This document shows, piece by piece, positions 23,601 to 32,133 of a stretch of DNA of 32,236 bases. How positions within the stretch are numbered: position 1 is the stretch's first letter; each line of letters begins with the position of its first letter. This DNA is from Trichodesmium sp. MAG_R03 (GTDB lineage Bacteria; Cyanobacteriota; Cyanobacteriia; Cyanobacteriales; Microcoleaceae). The notes beneath the pieces were generated by a model. The model was not told the DNA's origin. It searched no databases and saw nothing but the letters and a program-made list of their open reading frames with translations. Location: positions 1 to 32,236 of the forward strand of contig JAKQYF010000032.1 in the NCBI GenBank assembly GCA_023356535.1, given 5' to 3'. The translations under genes were made by a program, and so were the position numbers.

Positions 23601-26403
23601 CACCCAAATCTAGATTACACCTGTAAGAAGACCCAATTCCATTAAGTAATAGGTTCATACAAGCTTGTATTTTTGGGTCAGTCATCTCTGGAGCATTAAT
23701 TAAATCTACTATTTTTACCCGATTTAAATTGGCTCTGTATATTTCTAATTCTCTGTCAAATTCGGCGAAAATTTCTTTTCGTTTCGATCCCGATATATTA
23801 ATACCAAAAATTTTTAAAGTTTCCAAGCAAAGCCGCAAGTTCTCTTCAATTGCTCCTTGACTCTCATATAAAACAAGACGAAGGCACTGAATTTCAGCTT
23901 TTTCTAAGTCAGATTTCGTTCGCTCTAAAAGGAACTTAAACATTTCTTCTGCTTGTGGGAAATGTCTACAAAGATATTGACATTCTGAGGTTTCTCTATA
24001 TAAAACAAAGGTGAGCTGATAATCTTTTTGCCAACTATTTTCTGGCATAATTTCTATGGCTTTCTGAAAATATCTTAAAGCGGCTTCATAGGCCGTTGAA
24101 TCTTTAGCTTTTTTTCCTGCCTTTAAGTTCAATTGAGCTAACTCATAGATTTCTCCCTCGTCTTCAATTAACTCCACTCCTTCATTCAGATGATTCACTG
24201 TAGCGAATAACTTTTCTTCTAAGTTAGATTTCCTAATATCATTCTTCAGCAATCTACCAATTTTTAAATTGGTTTTTTTTCTGGCTGTCTCAGGAATTAG
24301 TACATAAGCACCTTGCTGGATGCGATCATGCAAAAACTTGTACTCAATTTTTAAATCTTTTTCTGAATTTAGAAGCGACTTGTGTGGTATGACTAAAGTG
24401 ACTAAAGGGATTTTATAGTTCTCATTTAAAGGCAGAATCAGACCTGCTTTCAAAGCTTCCCAAAGCTCTGATGCAGTTTCTTCTGAAGATTTTTCGTTAA
24501 TAATAGATAAGGTATCTAAATCGAATTTATTGCCAATGCAGGCAGCTAGTTTTAATAAATTTTGTGTTTTCTCACTAAGTCTCTGAATTTTACCAATTGT
24601 TAAATCTACTACGTTATCGGTAATGCCAATTTTGTGAATTTGCTCTATATCCCACTCCCAAGTGTTACTATTAAAGTTGAAGGCCAGCAGATTATTTACA
24701 TATAGAGTTTGCAAAAGCTGATTTAAGAAAAAGGGATTGCCATTAGTTTTTTCTAAGCATAATTGTGCTAAAGGTAGAGCTTTTGCCCTGTCACAATGAA
24801 GCATATCAGTAATCAGTTGATTAACATGATTTAAAGCTAGGGCTTGGATGGATATCGTGTTAATTGTAGTTGCAGTTTTTTTAATTTCATGTAGGATTAC
24901 CATTAAGATATCAGAAGGACTGACTTCATGATCTCGATAAGCTCCAATAATCAATAAATATTTTTGTTCAACAGAGGTCATTAACAGGTGAATAAAGTTC
25001 AGCGAAGCTGAATCTGACCATTGCAAGTCTTCTAGAAATAAAACTAAAGGATGTTCTGGTTGAGTAAAAATTTGAATAAAATCTTTAAAGACTAAATTAA
25101 AACGGTTTTGAGATTCGGCCGGGCTTAATTGACTAATAGAAGGTTGTTTACCTAGAATCAATTCTACTTCAGGAATCACATTAATAATTATCTGCCCATT
25201 CACCCCCAGGGCCTTACAAATTTTTTCTTTCCAAAGAGCAATTTTTTCTTCAGTTTCAGTTAACAACTGGCGAATTAATTGTTGAAAAGCTTGGATTAAA
25301 GCAGCATAGGGAATATTGCGTTGATATTGATCAAACTTACCACTAATAAAGAAACCTCGTTGTTGCACTATAGGTTTGTGAATTTCGTAGACGATAGAGG
25401 ATTTGCCAATACCAGAATAACCAGTTATCAGTACCATCTCCGTTTTTCCTTGACTGACTCGATCAAATGTAGCTATTAGGGTAGCAACTTCTTTTTCCCG
25501 ACCGTAGAGTTTTTGTGGGATTTGCAATTTAGCTAATAAATCTTCCTGACCAATAGTAAATGGAGAAATTTTGCCTGTATTGAGCAATTGATCCAAACAG
25601 ATTTCGAGATCTTTTCCGAGTCCTAAAGCAGTTTGATATCTCTTTTCTGCTGTTTTAGATAGTAATTTCATCACAATGTTTGAAATTATCTTAGGAATTC
25701 CAAGATTTTTTTTGTAGGGAGGGACTGGTATTTTGGCAATATGATAATGAACAAATTCCATTGGATCATGAGCTAAAAAGGGAATAACTCCAGTCAGCAT
25801 TTCGTAGAAAGTTGCACCTAGAGAATACATATCTGTGCGGTAATCAATTAACCTATTCATCCGACCTGTTTGTTCTGGAGACATATAAGCTAATGTTCCT
25901 TCTAACAAATTAGGATGATCACCCGTCTGTCTTTCTTGTTCAAGTAAAGTTGAAATGCCAAAATCAATAATTTTCACTTCTCGAGTTTCCGGGTGAATGA
26001 TAATATTCCTTGGGTTAATATCTTTGTGTATAATTTTATGTTGATGAATATCTGCTAGGCAGTTTGCTAGGCTAATAGCTATTGGCAAAAAATAGCTCAA
26101 TTCTAGTTTTTGATTGTTCATAAAGTCCATCAAAGATTCTCCCCCAAAATCTTCTAAAACCAATGCCAAACCGTTCTTGCATTTGTTTATACTTATGGCT
26201 TTGACTATTCCAGGTGAATCGAATTGTTTGATGATTTTATACTCATGTTTTAATTTGGCTATATCTTTTATATCTGGATATTCATCCTTGAACATTTTTA
26301 AGACAACTGGTTTGAAATCTCTTTTTCTAATGCCACGATAAGTGATTGTTTTTAGCTGTTCTTTAAGAGTTGTTAAAATTTGGTATTCTCTTAGATCATT
26401 CAT
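20674..26403 (-). CDS. Ser/Thr kinase - AAA ATPase - GAF - PAS - class III adenylate/guanylate cyclase
   Basis: A 1909-aa signalling protein. The kinase (about 5-275) has VVLK, HKDINPRN, DFG and SPEQ in order, so it should be active. A STAND/AAA_16-type ATPase follows, with Walker A GYSGIGKS (about 328-335) and Walker B LVLFLEDLQWSD (about 453-464), then a helical TPR-like region to about 1320. GAF (about 1330-1490), PAS (about 1515-1620, ending DITERKKAE) and a class III cyclase (about 1670-1850) come next. The cyclase has FSDVRNFT and IDKYIGDAIMALF for the two metal aspartates and the purine lysine, and NLASR for the catalytic Asn/Arg. A short TPR-like tail ends the protein. Cyanobacterial relatives of this kinase-ATPase layout usually end in a histidine kinase; here cyclic-nucleotide synthesis replaces it. 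ATG 26403 fits the family start (MNDLREYQIL) better than the in-frame TTG at 26421. Confidence 0.9.
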   Translation of the reverse strand: MNDLREYQILTTLKEQLKTITYRGIRKRDFKPVVLKMFKDEYPDIKDIAKLKHEYKIIKQFDSPGIVKAISINKCKNGLALVLEDFGGESLMDFMNNQKLELSYFLPIAISLANCLADIHQHKIIHKDINPRNIIIHPETREVKIIDFGISTLLEQERQTGDHPNLLEGTLAYMSPEQTGRMNRLIDYRTDMYSLGATFYEMLTGVIPFLAHDPMEFVHYHIAKIPVPPYKKNLGIPKIISNIVMKLLSKTAEKRYQTALGLGKDLEICLDQLLNTGKISPFTIGQEDLLAKLQIPQKLYGREKEVATLIATFDRVSQGKTEMVLITGYSGIGKSSIVYEIHKPIVQQRGFFISGKFDQYQRNIPYAALIQAFQQLIRQLLTETEEKIALWKEKICKALGVNGQIIINVIPEVELILGKQPSISQLSPAESQNRFNLVFKDFIQIFTQPEHPLVLFLEDLQWSDSASLNFIHLLMTSVEQKYLLIIGAYRDHEVSPSDILMVILHEIKKTATTINTISIQALALNHVNQLITDMLHCDRAKALPLAQLCLEKTNGNPFFLNQLLQTLYVNNLLAFNFNSNTWEWDIEQIHKIGITDNVVDLTIGKIQRLSEKTQNLLKLAACIGNKFDLDTLSIINEKSSEETASELWEALKAGLILPLNENYKIPLVTLVIPHKSLLNSEKDLKIEYKFLHDRIQQGAYVLIPETARKKTNLKIGRLLKNDIRKSNLEEKLFATVNHLNEGVELIEDEGEIYELAQLNLKAGKKAKDSTAYEAALRYFQKAIEIMPENSWQKDYQLTFVLYRETSECQYLCRHFPQAEEMFKFLLERTKSDLEKAEIQCLRLVLYESQGAIEENLRLCLETLKIFGINISGSKRKEIFAEFDRELEIYRANLNRVKIVDLINAPEMTDPKIQACMNLLLNGIGSSYRCNLDLGALLTLKMVNLSFKYGHSDASIVGYGAWSIFAIQKLMEYDLAYEFGQLSVNLVHKYHNIRCASKVFNSFGGHVSHWKTSIRKSVILHRIGYQASLKIGDFTYACYNSHQIISQRIVVGDNLNSILEESNQYLDWAQKIKNYVFVRSQQLHRHFIFNLQGLTQDKFSFNTDEFDEIECIQFWTKNPFFSGIAIYNIFKTQISYLYEDYVRALEIARETQKTLDFISTMVNESEYYFYYSLSLTALYHTASSSEQKEYWQILKTNQQKIKIWADNCPENHLHKYLLVTAEISCICGKELDAIDLYDQAIESAQENKFINNQALANELAGKFWLKRGNKKIAKLYLKEAYYNYQVWGAQRKVDNLAEKYPQILSEMLQKNNEERIITTLLDLTTVIKAYQAISGEIELEKLLKILMKIIIENAGAQKGFIILNNQGNWVIEAQGTLYSEETTILQSIPIDFVNPETLIPVLPTRIINYVLHTKENVILKNATEEGQFVNDPYIIATQSQSILCTPLINQGELRGIIYLENNLTTGVFTSERVELLKMLSTQAAISINNSKLYSQVKENKERLAQFLDAVPVGVAIIDAAGFLLLNQVAKELLGKEVVSDIKLEEIASTYQFYKISTNQEYRSDELPIIRALQGQSLITEDISVHKGDQVIPLQSFSTPLYDKQGKIIYAINSFIDITERKKAEVAHKRFTNELFQLNMAYEHFIPRQFLELLGKKTIIDVELGDHVQLEMSVLFSDVRNFTTMSEAMTPEENFSFINFFLSRMEPAILENQGFIDKYIGDAIMALFSGNADNAVKAGISMLNLLKQYNQDRTNSGYCPIKIGVGINTGLLMLGTVGGQNRMDSTVISDAVNLASRVESLTKSYGVSLLITEQTFSRLTQVSNYAIRSIDTVIVKGKSQKVTVYEVFDADPPVVKEGKLNTLKQFRQAMSLYKSGQSLEARKMFAECLKLNPLDQVAQIYIQRLLKTGEK

Positions 26404-26441
26404 AACTTTTAACTTGGTCAAAACTAGTAACTTTATTTCAT

Positions 26442-26532
26442 CAGGACTTACGCCAAAACACTAATTGCAGTGGCTATATCGAGGCTAATGCTAGAATTAT
26501 ACACTATATATAGGGGTACTTCCTAAGTCCTG
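26442..26532. repeat. Family B inverted-repeat element (91 bp)
   Basis: It is bounded by CAGGACTTACGCC and CCTAAGTCCTG. It sits immediately upstream of the kinase-cyclase gene and holds the motif TACACTATATATAGGGGTA, also recognisable in other family B copies. No clean target duplication is seen. It could alter expression of that gene. Confidence 0.65.
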
Positions 26533-26610
26533 TTTATTTCCTATAATTTTCTTTCTGTTTATTTACTATTGGGACTTAAGGAGGTCAGTACGAAAAAAGA
26601 AAACTATGTA

Positions 26611-26665
26611 GGGCTTGCTGATTAACTATTACAGTGTTAAGTTGAAATATCAAGGCTTTAGCCTT
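26611..26665. repeat. Family A element, single end
   Basis: TA followed by GGGCTTGCTGATTAAC matches the reverse complement of the right ends at 10761 and 20420, and similarity continues to GGCTTTAGCCTTA. The opposite end is not found, so this is a truncated copy. Confidence 0.55.
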
Positions 26666-26818
26666 ATCTATTTTACTCTTTTAATCGCTTTCTGGGTGAT
26701 AAATACGATAATCTATGATCCAGAATCGTTCTATTTGAGGATTAAAATATAAGCAATTAACTATTTCTATTCCACACATGAAATTTAAATTCCCAGCTTT
26801 TTTACGGTGTAATAATTC

Positions 26819-27745
26819 TCAGGCTGTTGGCGGAAAATCTGATAATTGTTTAATATTAGAAAGAATAATTTCTGGTTTATCTCGATACATATTCACTTGC
26901 CCACTAATATAAACATATCCTCTACCTAAACTAAAATAACGATTTTTTAATAGCTGTAATAATGGCTTTATTTCTTTACTATTAGTATCTGGAATCCATA
27001 ATTTTAAACGATGATCTTTAGTTCCATCGTAAATTAAAGCACCATTATCTAACCACTTAGAAATTCCATTCTGTAAATCAAAGAAAACTGTAATATATTC
27101 TCCAGTTTCTGCTGCTGCTAAAATTTTAGGAAAATCTAATCTCACTTCTAGGACTCCCGCAGCTATTCCATAAGTACGATAATTTTTTACAATGGAAGCT
27201 CTTAATACCCACCAAGGTACAAGTAAATTATAATTTCTTTTGGGTTTTCCTTGATTTATTTGAGAATTCCAAATACCAAGATTATTTGCTTGAGCTTCTA
27301 TTTCTGCTACCATCATTTCTTGATGATATAATCGAGAATATCCATATTTAACAAAATAGGGACTCCACCCTTCTTTGATTAGTTTTACATTAAAGTTTTC
27401 ACCATTTTTATGTACATAAGCTATTAAGCGACCTTGATGGTCACGATACTTTTCTAAACAATTTTCTGTAGGGTCATCTATATCAAATTCAAGATCAACT
27501 TCGACAAATTCACCATTAGGTAATGTGAAATATTTTATAGCCATTTCTGTTGCTTGTTTTCCAATTTCTGTAACTGGTTTAGAATATTCAGAATAGCTTT
27601 CTTCAGTATCAACATAATCGAGTCTAATAAATTCTCGTTTATCGTTTAATAGGACTTTGATTGTATCACCATCAACTACTTTTGTCACTTGGATATTTTT
27701 AATTATTGTGCCTTTTTTGTCAATGTTTAAATTTTCGTATTTCAT
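26819..27745 (-). CDS. Staphylococcal nuclease-family (thermonuclease-like) protein with C-terminal OB-like domain
   Basis: A 308-aa protein. Residues 15-160 form an SNase domain in which the residues of the active site can be placed: VVDGDT (D25), RLDYVDTEE (R41, D46, E48/E49) and GRL (R107). SNase enzymes hydrolyse DNA or RNA phosphodiester bonds and need calcium. Residues about 185-308 are beta-rich and resemble a nucleic-acid-binding OB fold (VLEVRLDFP, GRGYVYISGQV, PEIILSNI). There is no signal peptide, so unlike secreted thermonucleases it is probably intracellular and may act in nucleic-acid repair or turnover. The ATG at 27745 has no strong ribosome site. The gene stands alone, with long spacers on both sides. 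The nuclease domain is secure; the OB assignment is by pattern only. Confidence 0.82.
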   Translation of the reverse strand: MKYENLNIDKKGTIIKNIQVTKVVDGDTIKVLLNDKREFIRLDYVDTEESYSEYSKPVTEIGKQATEMAIKYFTLPNGEFVEVDLEFDIDDPTENCLEKYRDHQGRLIAYVHKNGENFNVKLIKEGWSPYFVKYGYSRLYHQEMMVAEIEAQANNLGIWNSQINQGKPKRNYNLLVPWWVLRASIVKNYRTYGIAAGVLEVRLDFPKILAAAETGEYITVFFDLQNGISKWLDNGALIYDGTKDHRLKLWIPDTNSKEIKPLLQLLKNRYFSLGRGYVYISGQVNMYRDKPEIILSNIKQLSDFPPTA

Positions 27746-28145
27746 TGTTATTAATATTTAATGAAAAAGGGAATAAGTTGAGTATAAAATATAAAACTTC
27801 ATTGATCAGTATTTTTGTTAATAGGGAAATTATGATTATTTCCCTAGGTTTAGGATAAATTTTTACAACTAGTTAACTAGATTAGCTTAATATTATACAT
27901 TACAGTGCTTTTCATTTAAGTAAATCACAAAATTATTTTGGGGTAGGGAGCAAGGAGTAGAAAAATGCTTTAGTAATTTTGAATAGCGATCGCCAATCAT
28001 ACTAACCATTATTTATATTTAATCTATGAGGTACGATTTTAGAATCGCCCTCCCCCCGGCTTAAAAAAGAGGGAGACTTCAAAGTCCTACTTTTTCAGAG
28101 TGATTTAGGGTATCGTAAATGTAGCTCATAAATCTGTGAATTGTT

Positions 28146-28262
28146 GCTTTTGTAAATTTCAACAACTTATTGTTGCATGCCTCCTCCAGAGAAAAAACCC
28201 TTCTAAATTATAAATTATAAATTCTAGTTTACTAATACGCATTTTAAATGAGTATTAGCTTA
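28146..28262. repeat. 117-bp direct repeat, copy 1
   Basis: It matches 28434-28550 over its full length with a handful of substitutions and no net length change. It ends in an interrupted palindrome at 28232-28258 with arms CTAATAC/GTATTAG and inner CATTT/AAATG. No flanking inverted repeats or target duplication were seen. Confidence 0.8.
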
Positions 28263-28433
28263 TTCCAGCTGTTTCCTTTTTCCTTACCCATATTTTATAG
28301 CAGTTTTCATCAACATAGAATACAGATATTTTAACTGAAAGGCAGAGTGCAGAAAGCAGAAAACCTTTGTCAAAATTATTATATAAAACCCATTTTAGAT
28401 ATATTTAAAAATAATTGGGTAATAGGGAGATCA

Positions 28434-28550
28434 GCTTTTGTGTATTTAAACGACTTATTATTGTATGCCTCGTTCAGAAACAAAACCCTTCTAAATTATA
28501 AATTATAAATTCTAGCTTACTAATACGTATTTTAAATGAGTATTAGCTTA
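28434..28550. repeat. 117-bp direct repeat, copy 2
   Basis: Second copy, 288 bp from the first. The palindrome (28520-28546) keeps its outer CTAATAC/GTATTAG arms. The AT-rich core TCTAAATTATAAATTATAAA is identical in both copies, whereas the left third has diverged more. Confidence 0.8.
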
Positions 28551-28683
28551 GGACATATTTGCCTATTGTCTAACCTTATTTCCTGTATTATTTCTTCCGA
28601 CGAAAGACTCCGTGCCTCAAAATTTAATCGCGGGCATTAATACCAAATAGCTTCTATAATAACTGATGCTAACGGACTTGATA

Positions 28684-29517
28684 TTACTTTATTCTTTCTA
28701 CACCAGAATAAATATTAAACTTTCTGCCACGCAAAAAACCAACTAAAGTAACATTAAATTCCCTAGCTATTTCTACTGCCAAACTACTAGGAGCAGAAAC
28801 AGAGCAAACTATTGGCACACCTACAGTTATACACTTTTGTAAAATCTCAAAACTCGACCGCCCACTTACTATAACTATAAGATTATTTAAAGGTAATTGA
28901 CCTGCTAAAAATTCTGAACCTATTAACTTATCTAAAGCATTATGTCTCCCCACATCTTCCCGTAACTTTAACAGTTCCCCTTGACTATTAAATAAACCAG
29001 CAGCATGTAAACCTCCTGTAGACTTAAACACTCTTTGAGCAGTATTTAATTTATCTGGCAAACTATAGATAATTTCTGCAGAAACTTCTAATCCTAAAGG
29101 AATAGCTAAAAATCCTTTTATTTGCAAAGATTCTATACTGGCTTTGCCACAAACTCCACAGGCGCTAGTTGTAAAAAAATGTCTTTCTAGGGTTGTTAAA
29201 TTTGGGTTTAATTCTGATTTAAGAGTAATATTAACGATATTTTGGCGTTGTTCTCCATCAATTTCTGGATCTACACAATAACTAATTTTTGCAATATCTT
29301 CTCGATTTTTGATAACTCCTTCACTATAGAGAAATCCAGCAACTAAATCAAAATCTGCTCCTGGAGTTCGCATTGTGACTGCTATAGTTTGTTTGGGAAA
29401 AGTCAACCGAATTTCTAAAGGTTCTTCTGTTGCTAATTGGTCAGAATGAGTAACAAAATTGTGGTTTTCCACTACCCAAATTTGTGCTTTTTTTTTGCTA
29501 CTTGGCGAATTGTTCAT
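28684..29517 (-). CDS. fdhD: FdhD, formate dehydrogenase accessory sulfurtransferase
   Basis: A 277-aa protein from the ATG at 29517. FdhD carries sulfur from a cysteine desulfurase to the molybdenum cofactor of formate dehydrogenases, which are inactive without the terminal sulfido ligand. The CxxC pair lies in TSACGVCGK at C120 and C123, essentially where E. coli FdhD has C121 and C124. Other signatures are GGLHAAGLF, EDVGRHNALDK (187-197) and VSGRSSFEI. An upstream in-frame ATG at 29577 would add 20 residues that do not look like the family; length and cysteine positions favour 29517. It lies downstream of the oxidoreductase gene on the same strand, 384 bp away with a family C element between them. 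That enzyme is its probable client. Confidence 0.92.
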   Translation of the reverse strand: MNNSPSSKKKAQIWVVENHNFVTHSDQLATEEPLEIRLTFPKQTIAVTMRTPGADFDLVAGFLYSEGVIKNREDIAKISYCVDPEIDGEQRQNIVNITLKSELNPNLTTLERHFFTTSACGVCGKASIESLQIKGFLAIPLGLEVSAEIIYSLPDKLNTAQRVFKSTGGLHAAGLFNSQGELLKLREDVGRHNALDKLIGSEFLAGQLPLNNLIVIVSGRSSFEILQKCITVGVPIVCSVSAPSSLAVEIAREFNVTLVGFLRGRKFNIYSGVERIK

Positions 29518-29901
29518 AGGTAAGGATTCAAGGACCAGTGTTAGGTTAGTCAAACAGCTAGCCTTATAAGAAACCATTTGAGTGATTTTTACTACCTTCC
29601 AACCATAGCATTAATGCATAAGAAATGGTCTAATATCATATCCGGTTGAATAGGTATAAATAAATTAGGGAGAAGTAGGGGCGAACGGCCGTTTTGCTTG
29701 CGCATACTTCGTTAACGCTGCGCGACATGAAACGCCCCTATAGGAGTCAGGAGGGAAGAGAAGGAAGTTTTTTTATCACTAATTATCTGGACATGATATA
29801 ATTATTTAAGATGATAATCCCTATAAAATTTATCAATCATTGTTATCTAAAAAAATTAAATACAGCGGAAATAAAAACCTCAAATCCCATACCCTAAAAA
29901 C
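29518..29901. other. Spacer between the oxidoreductase gene and fdhD
   Basis: Its main content is the family C element at 29634-29798. The remaining AT-rich sequence shows no gene or clear terminator. The two genes would once have been only about 217 bp apart, so the element may have altered co-transcription. Confidence 0.55.
29634..29798 (+). mobile_element. Family C element, copy 3 (165 bp)
   Basis: The ends TATCATATCCGG and CTGGACATGATA are nearly perfect inverted repeats, flanked by TAA on both sides (29631-29633 and 29799-29801). Length and interior match copy 1 almost base for base, which points to recent dispersal. Confidence 0.8.
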
Positions 29902-32133
29902 CTAACCTTCATCCAACTTTTCTAAACAAACTAAAGTATTATAATCTGGCACACCTTCAACAGAACGTTTACCCTTATCCAATAACACATTTCCCTCTGG
30001 CCAATGTACTTCCAAATTACCTGGTTTCATTGGAGCTAAATAAACCCGCCCTTTTAATTCACCCAAATCATTTTTCAAAATCACGTTATCTCCATCTTTT
30101 AATCCTAACTTTTCAGCATCAAAAGGATTAATTAAAACTGCTTCTCGTAAAGCACCAGTTATCGCATCTTTCTTAGACTGCACCATACTATTAAACTGCT
30201 TACCTCGGCGAGTTGCTACTAAAAAATATCCCTCTGGTAACAATTCTATTGGTGGAGAAAGAATGGAAAATTTTGCCTTACCATCAGTTGTGGGAAAATT
30301 CCAGCCAAAACATAAATGAGAACCTCCATATTGAAAATTATCTCCAGGTTCTTTCAAATGTTGAATACCTGAATATTGAGAAATTACCAAAGCAATTTCC
30401 TGACGAATTTCCCCAGTATTTTTAAACTCTAACTTATCAGCTAATTCCGGACGGACTAACTTTGCTAAATCCATAAATACTTGCCACTCTGAGCGAGCTT
30501 CTCCAATTCTTTTTCCTGGGATTTCTGGGCTAAAAATCACTCTTCTTTCTGTAGTAGTTTCTGTCACTCCTCCCGGAATTTCATAACGAGTCGTAGCAGG
30601 TAACAATATTACTGTTTCTCCTGGTTCAACTAACATTTGATTAGAGAAAATAATATCCTGATGTACTCGCAAAGGTACCCGTTTCATAGCAGCTTCTACA
30701 TAATCTGGGTCTGGCAAAACTTCTAAAAAATTTCCCCCTACAGAAAACAAAACATCTAACTTTCCTTCTGAAGCATTATCAATCATTTCTGAAGTAGTTA
30801 AACCAGGATAACTCGGCACAGAAAAACCCCAAAATTTACTCATAACTTCAGCATTTTCAGGATTAATTTTTCTCCCTCCTGGAAACACTGTAGAATAACA
30901 TCCCATTTCTGCTCCACCTTGGACTCCAGAATGACCTCTAATTGGCATTAAACCACAGCCTTCTCTGCCAACAAAACCTTTAGTTAAGGCTAAATTAATA
31001 ATAGCTCTAACATTATCTTCCCCACACTCATGTTGAGTAATTCCCATACTCCAAACAAAGACTGCTTTTTCTGCTTTGCCAATCATTTTGGCAAAGGCAT
31101 ACATTTCATCACGGGTAGCTCCAGAAAAGCGTTCTAATTCTGACCAAGACTGGGCATCTAATGAAGCTTTTAATTCCTCAAATTGATTAGTATAATTATC
31201 TATAAAATGTTTATCTATCCAGTCATTAGCAATTAAATGTTTAATGGTGCCGTTGATAAATGCCATATCCCCATTGACATTAACTAAAAAGAAATCTTCC
31301 GCAAATTTAGTTCCAAATAAAGCACTCTCTGGAATAGATGGTACCCAATAACGTTCCATTCCTGGTTCCCGGTAAGTGTTGATCACAACAATTTTTGTGC
31401 CTGCCTTTTTCGCCCAGTGCAAATATTTAACTGTAACAGGTTGATTATTTGCCACATTTGAACCGATGAATACCAATAAGTCTGTACCTATCCAGTCTTT
31501 GTAGGAACAGGTAGTAGCAGCAGCACCAATAGTAGTTTTCAGTGCTCCAGTGCTAGGGGAATGACAAATGCGGGCAGCGTTGTCAATGTTATTAGTGCCG
31601 ATCGCCCGTGCAGCTTTTTGAGCAGCATAATAGGTTTCATTAACAGTCCCACGACTGGTGAGGTAGAAACCTGTACGGTCTGGGTGGGTAGTTTTGAGGC
31701 GATCGCTAATTACTGCCATTGCTTCATCCCAACTAATTCGTCGAAACCCTTTATCACCTTTGTCGCGGCGCATGGGGTAAGGTAGTCGCCCCATTTCTCG
31801 CAGGTCTCCACTACTTTTATTTTGGAGTTGAGAAATATCTGCCAGTATTTCTGGGTTAAATGCTGGCATAGTATTCAGGCGCAATAGTCGGAGGCGGACA
31901 TTACATAGATGAAAGCCATCAAGAGTCCAGTCTTTCATGCCTGTTGTACCGAGGGAACAACCATCGCAGACTCCTTTGTTGAGTATGTCCCAGGCGTAGG
32001 GAAGTTGGTCAAGGTTTTCGATCCCAGCGCGGATGAGTTCCCAGTAGTTATTGGGGTATTGTTCGCCTATACCGAATGGTTTCCAGCTTGCCCAGATTTT
32101 CGGGTTCCAGATTTTGTTTGCTTTGGGTAACAT
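29902..32133 (-). CDS. FdhF/YdeP-family molybdopterin oxidoreductase (formate dehydrogenase-like alpha subunit)
   Basis: A 743-aa bis-MGD oxidoreductase. ARICHSPS (187-194) aligns with the ARVUHGPS region of E. coli FdhF, placing C190 where selenocysteine binds molybdenum and H191 as the conserved histidine. The N terminus has C56, C59 and C77 (CDGC...HLC), only three cysteines, as in YdeP-type proteins, so a complete four-cysteine Fe-S site is not evident. The C-terminal cap domain (about 620-743), with LINPFDAEKLGLKDGD, binds the pterin. No Tat signal is seen, so it should be cytoplasmic. The fdhD gene downstream on the same strand supports a sulfurated cofactor and formate dehydrogenase-like chemistry. 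However, YdeP-family substrates are poorly established. No partner Fe-S or diaphorase subunit lies in the window. The ATG at 32133 lacks a clear ribosome site. Confidence 0.88.
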   Translation of the reverse strand: MLPKANKIWNPKIWASWKPFGIGEQYPNNYWELIRAGIENLDQLPYAWDILNKGVCDGCSLGTTGMKDWTLDGFHLCNVRLRLLRLNTMPAFNPEILADISQLQNKSSGDLREMGRLPYPMRRDKGDKGFRRISWDEAMAVISDRLKTTHPDRTGFYLTSRGTVNETYYAAQKAARAIGTNNIDNAARICHSPSTGALKTTIGAAATTCSYKDWIGTDLLVFIGSNVANNQPVTVKYLHWAKKAGTKIVVINTYREPGMERYWVPSIPESALFGTKFAEDFFLVNVNGDMAFINGTIKHLIANDWIDKHFIDNYTNQFEELKASLDAQSWSELERFSGATRDEMYAFAKMIGKAEKAVFVWSMGITQHECGEDNVRAIINLALTKGFVGREGCGLMPIRGHSGVQGGAEMGCYSTVFPGGRKINPENAEVMSKFWGFSVPSYPGLTTSEMIDNASEGKLDVLFSVGGNFLEVLPDPDYVEAAMKRVPLRVHQDIIFSNQMLVEPGETVILLPATTRYEIPGGVTETTTERRVIFSPEIPGKRIGEARSEWQVFMDLAKLVRPELADKLEFKNTGEIRQEIALVISQYSGIQHLKEPGDNFQYGGSHLCFGWNFPTTDGKAKFSILSPPIELLPEGYFLVATRRGKQFNSMVQSKKDAITGALREAVLINPFDAEKLGLKDGDNVILKNDLGELKGRVYLAPMKPGNLEVHWPEGNVLLDKGKRSVEGVPDYNTLVCLEKLDEG

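Larger units (their letters stand above)
26404..26818. other. Spacer between nuclease and kinase-cyclase genes, filled with repeat elements
   Basis: It contains a complete family B element (26442-26532) and a family A end (26611-26665), described separately. No gene is supported in the remainder. The promoter of the kinase-cyclase gene must lie in or beyond the family B element, which begins only 39 bp upstream of its ATG. Confidence 0.6.
27746..28683. other. 938-bp spacer with two 117-bp direct repeats
   Basis: No gene is supported. It carries the direct repeats at 28146-28262 and 28434-28550, a HIP1 octamer near 27986, and a CCCTC/GAGGG hairpin at about 28048-28073. Both neighbouring genes run leftward, so it holds the fdhD downstream region and the nuclease promoter. 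Confidence 0.5.

Noticed and set aside
28146..28550. Possible CRISPR from paired repeats
   Set aside because: Only two long copies with a 171-bp gap and no further units or cas genes.
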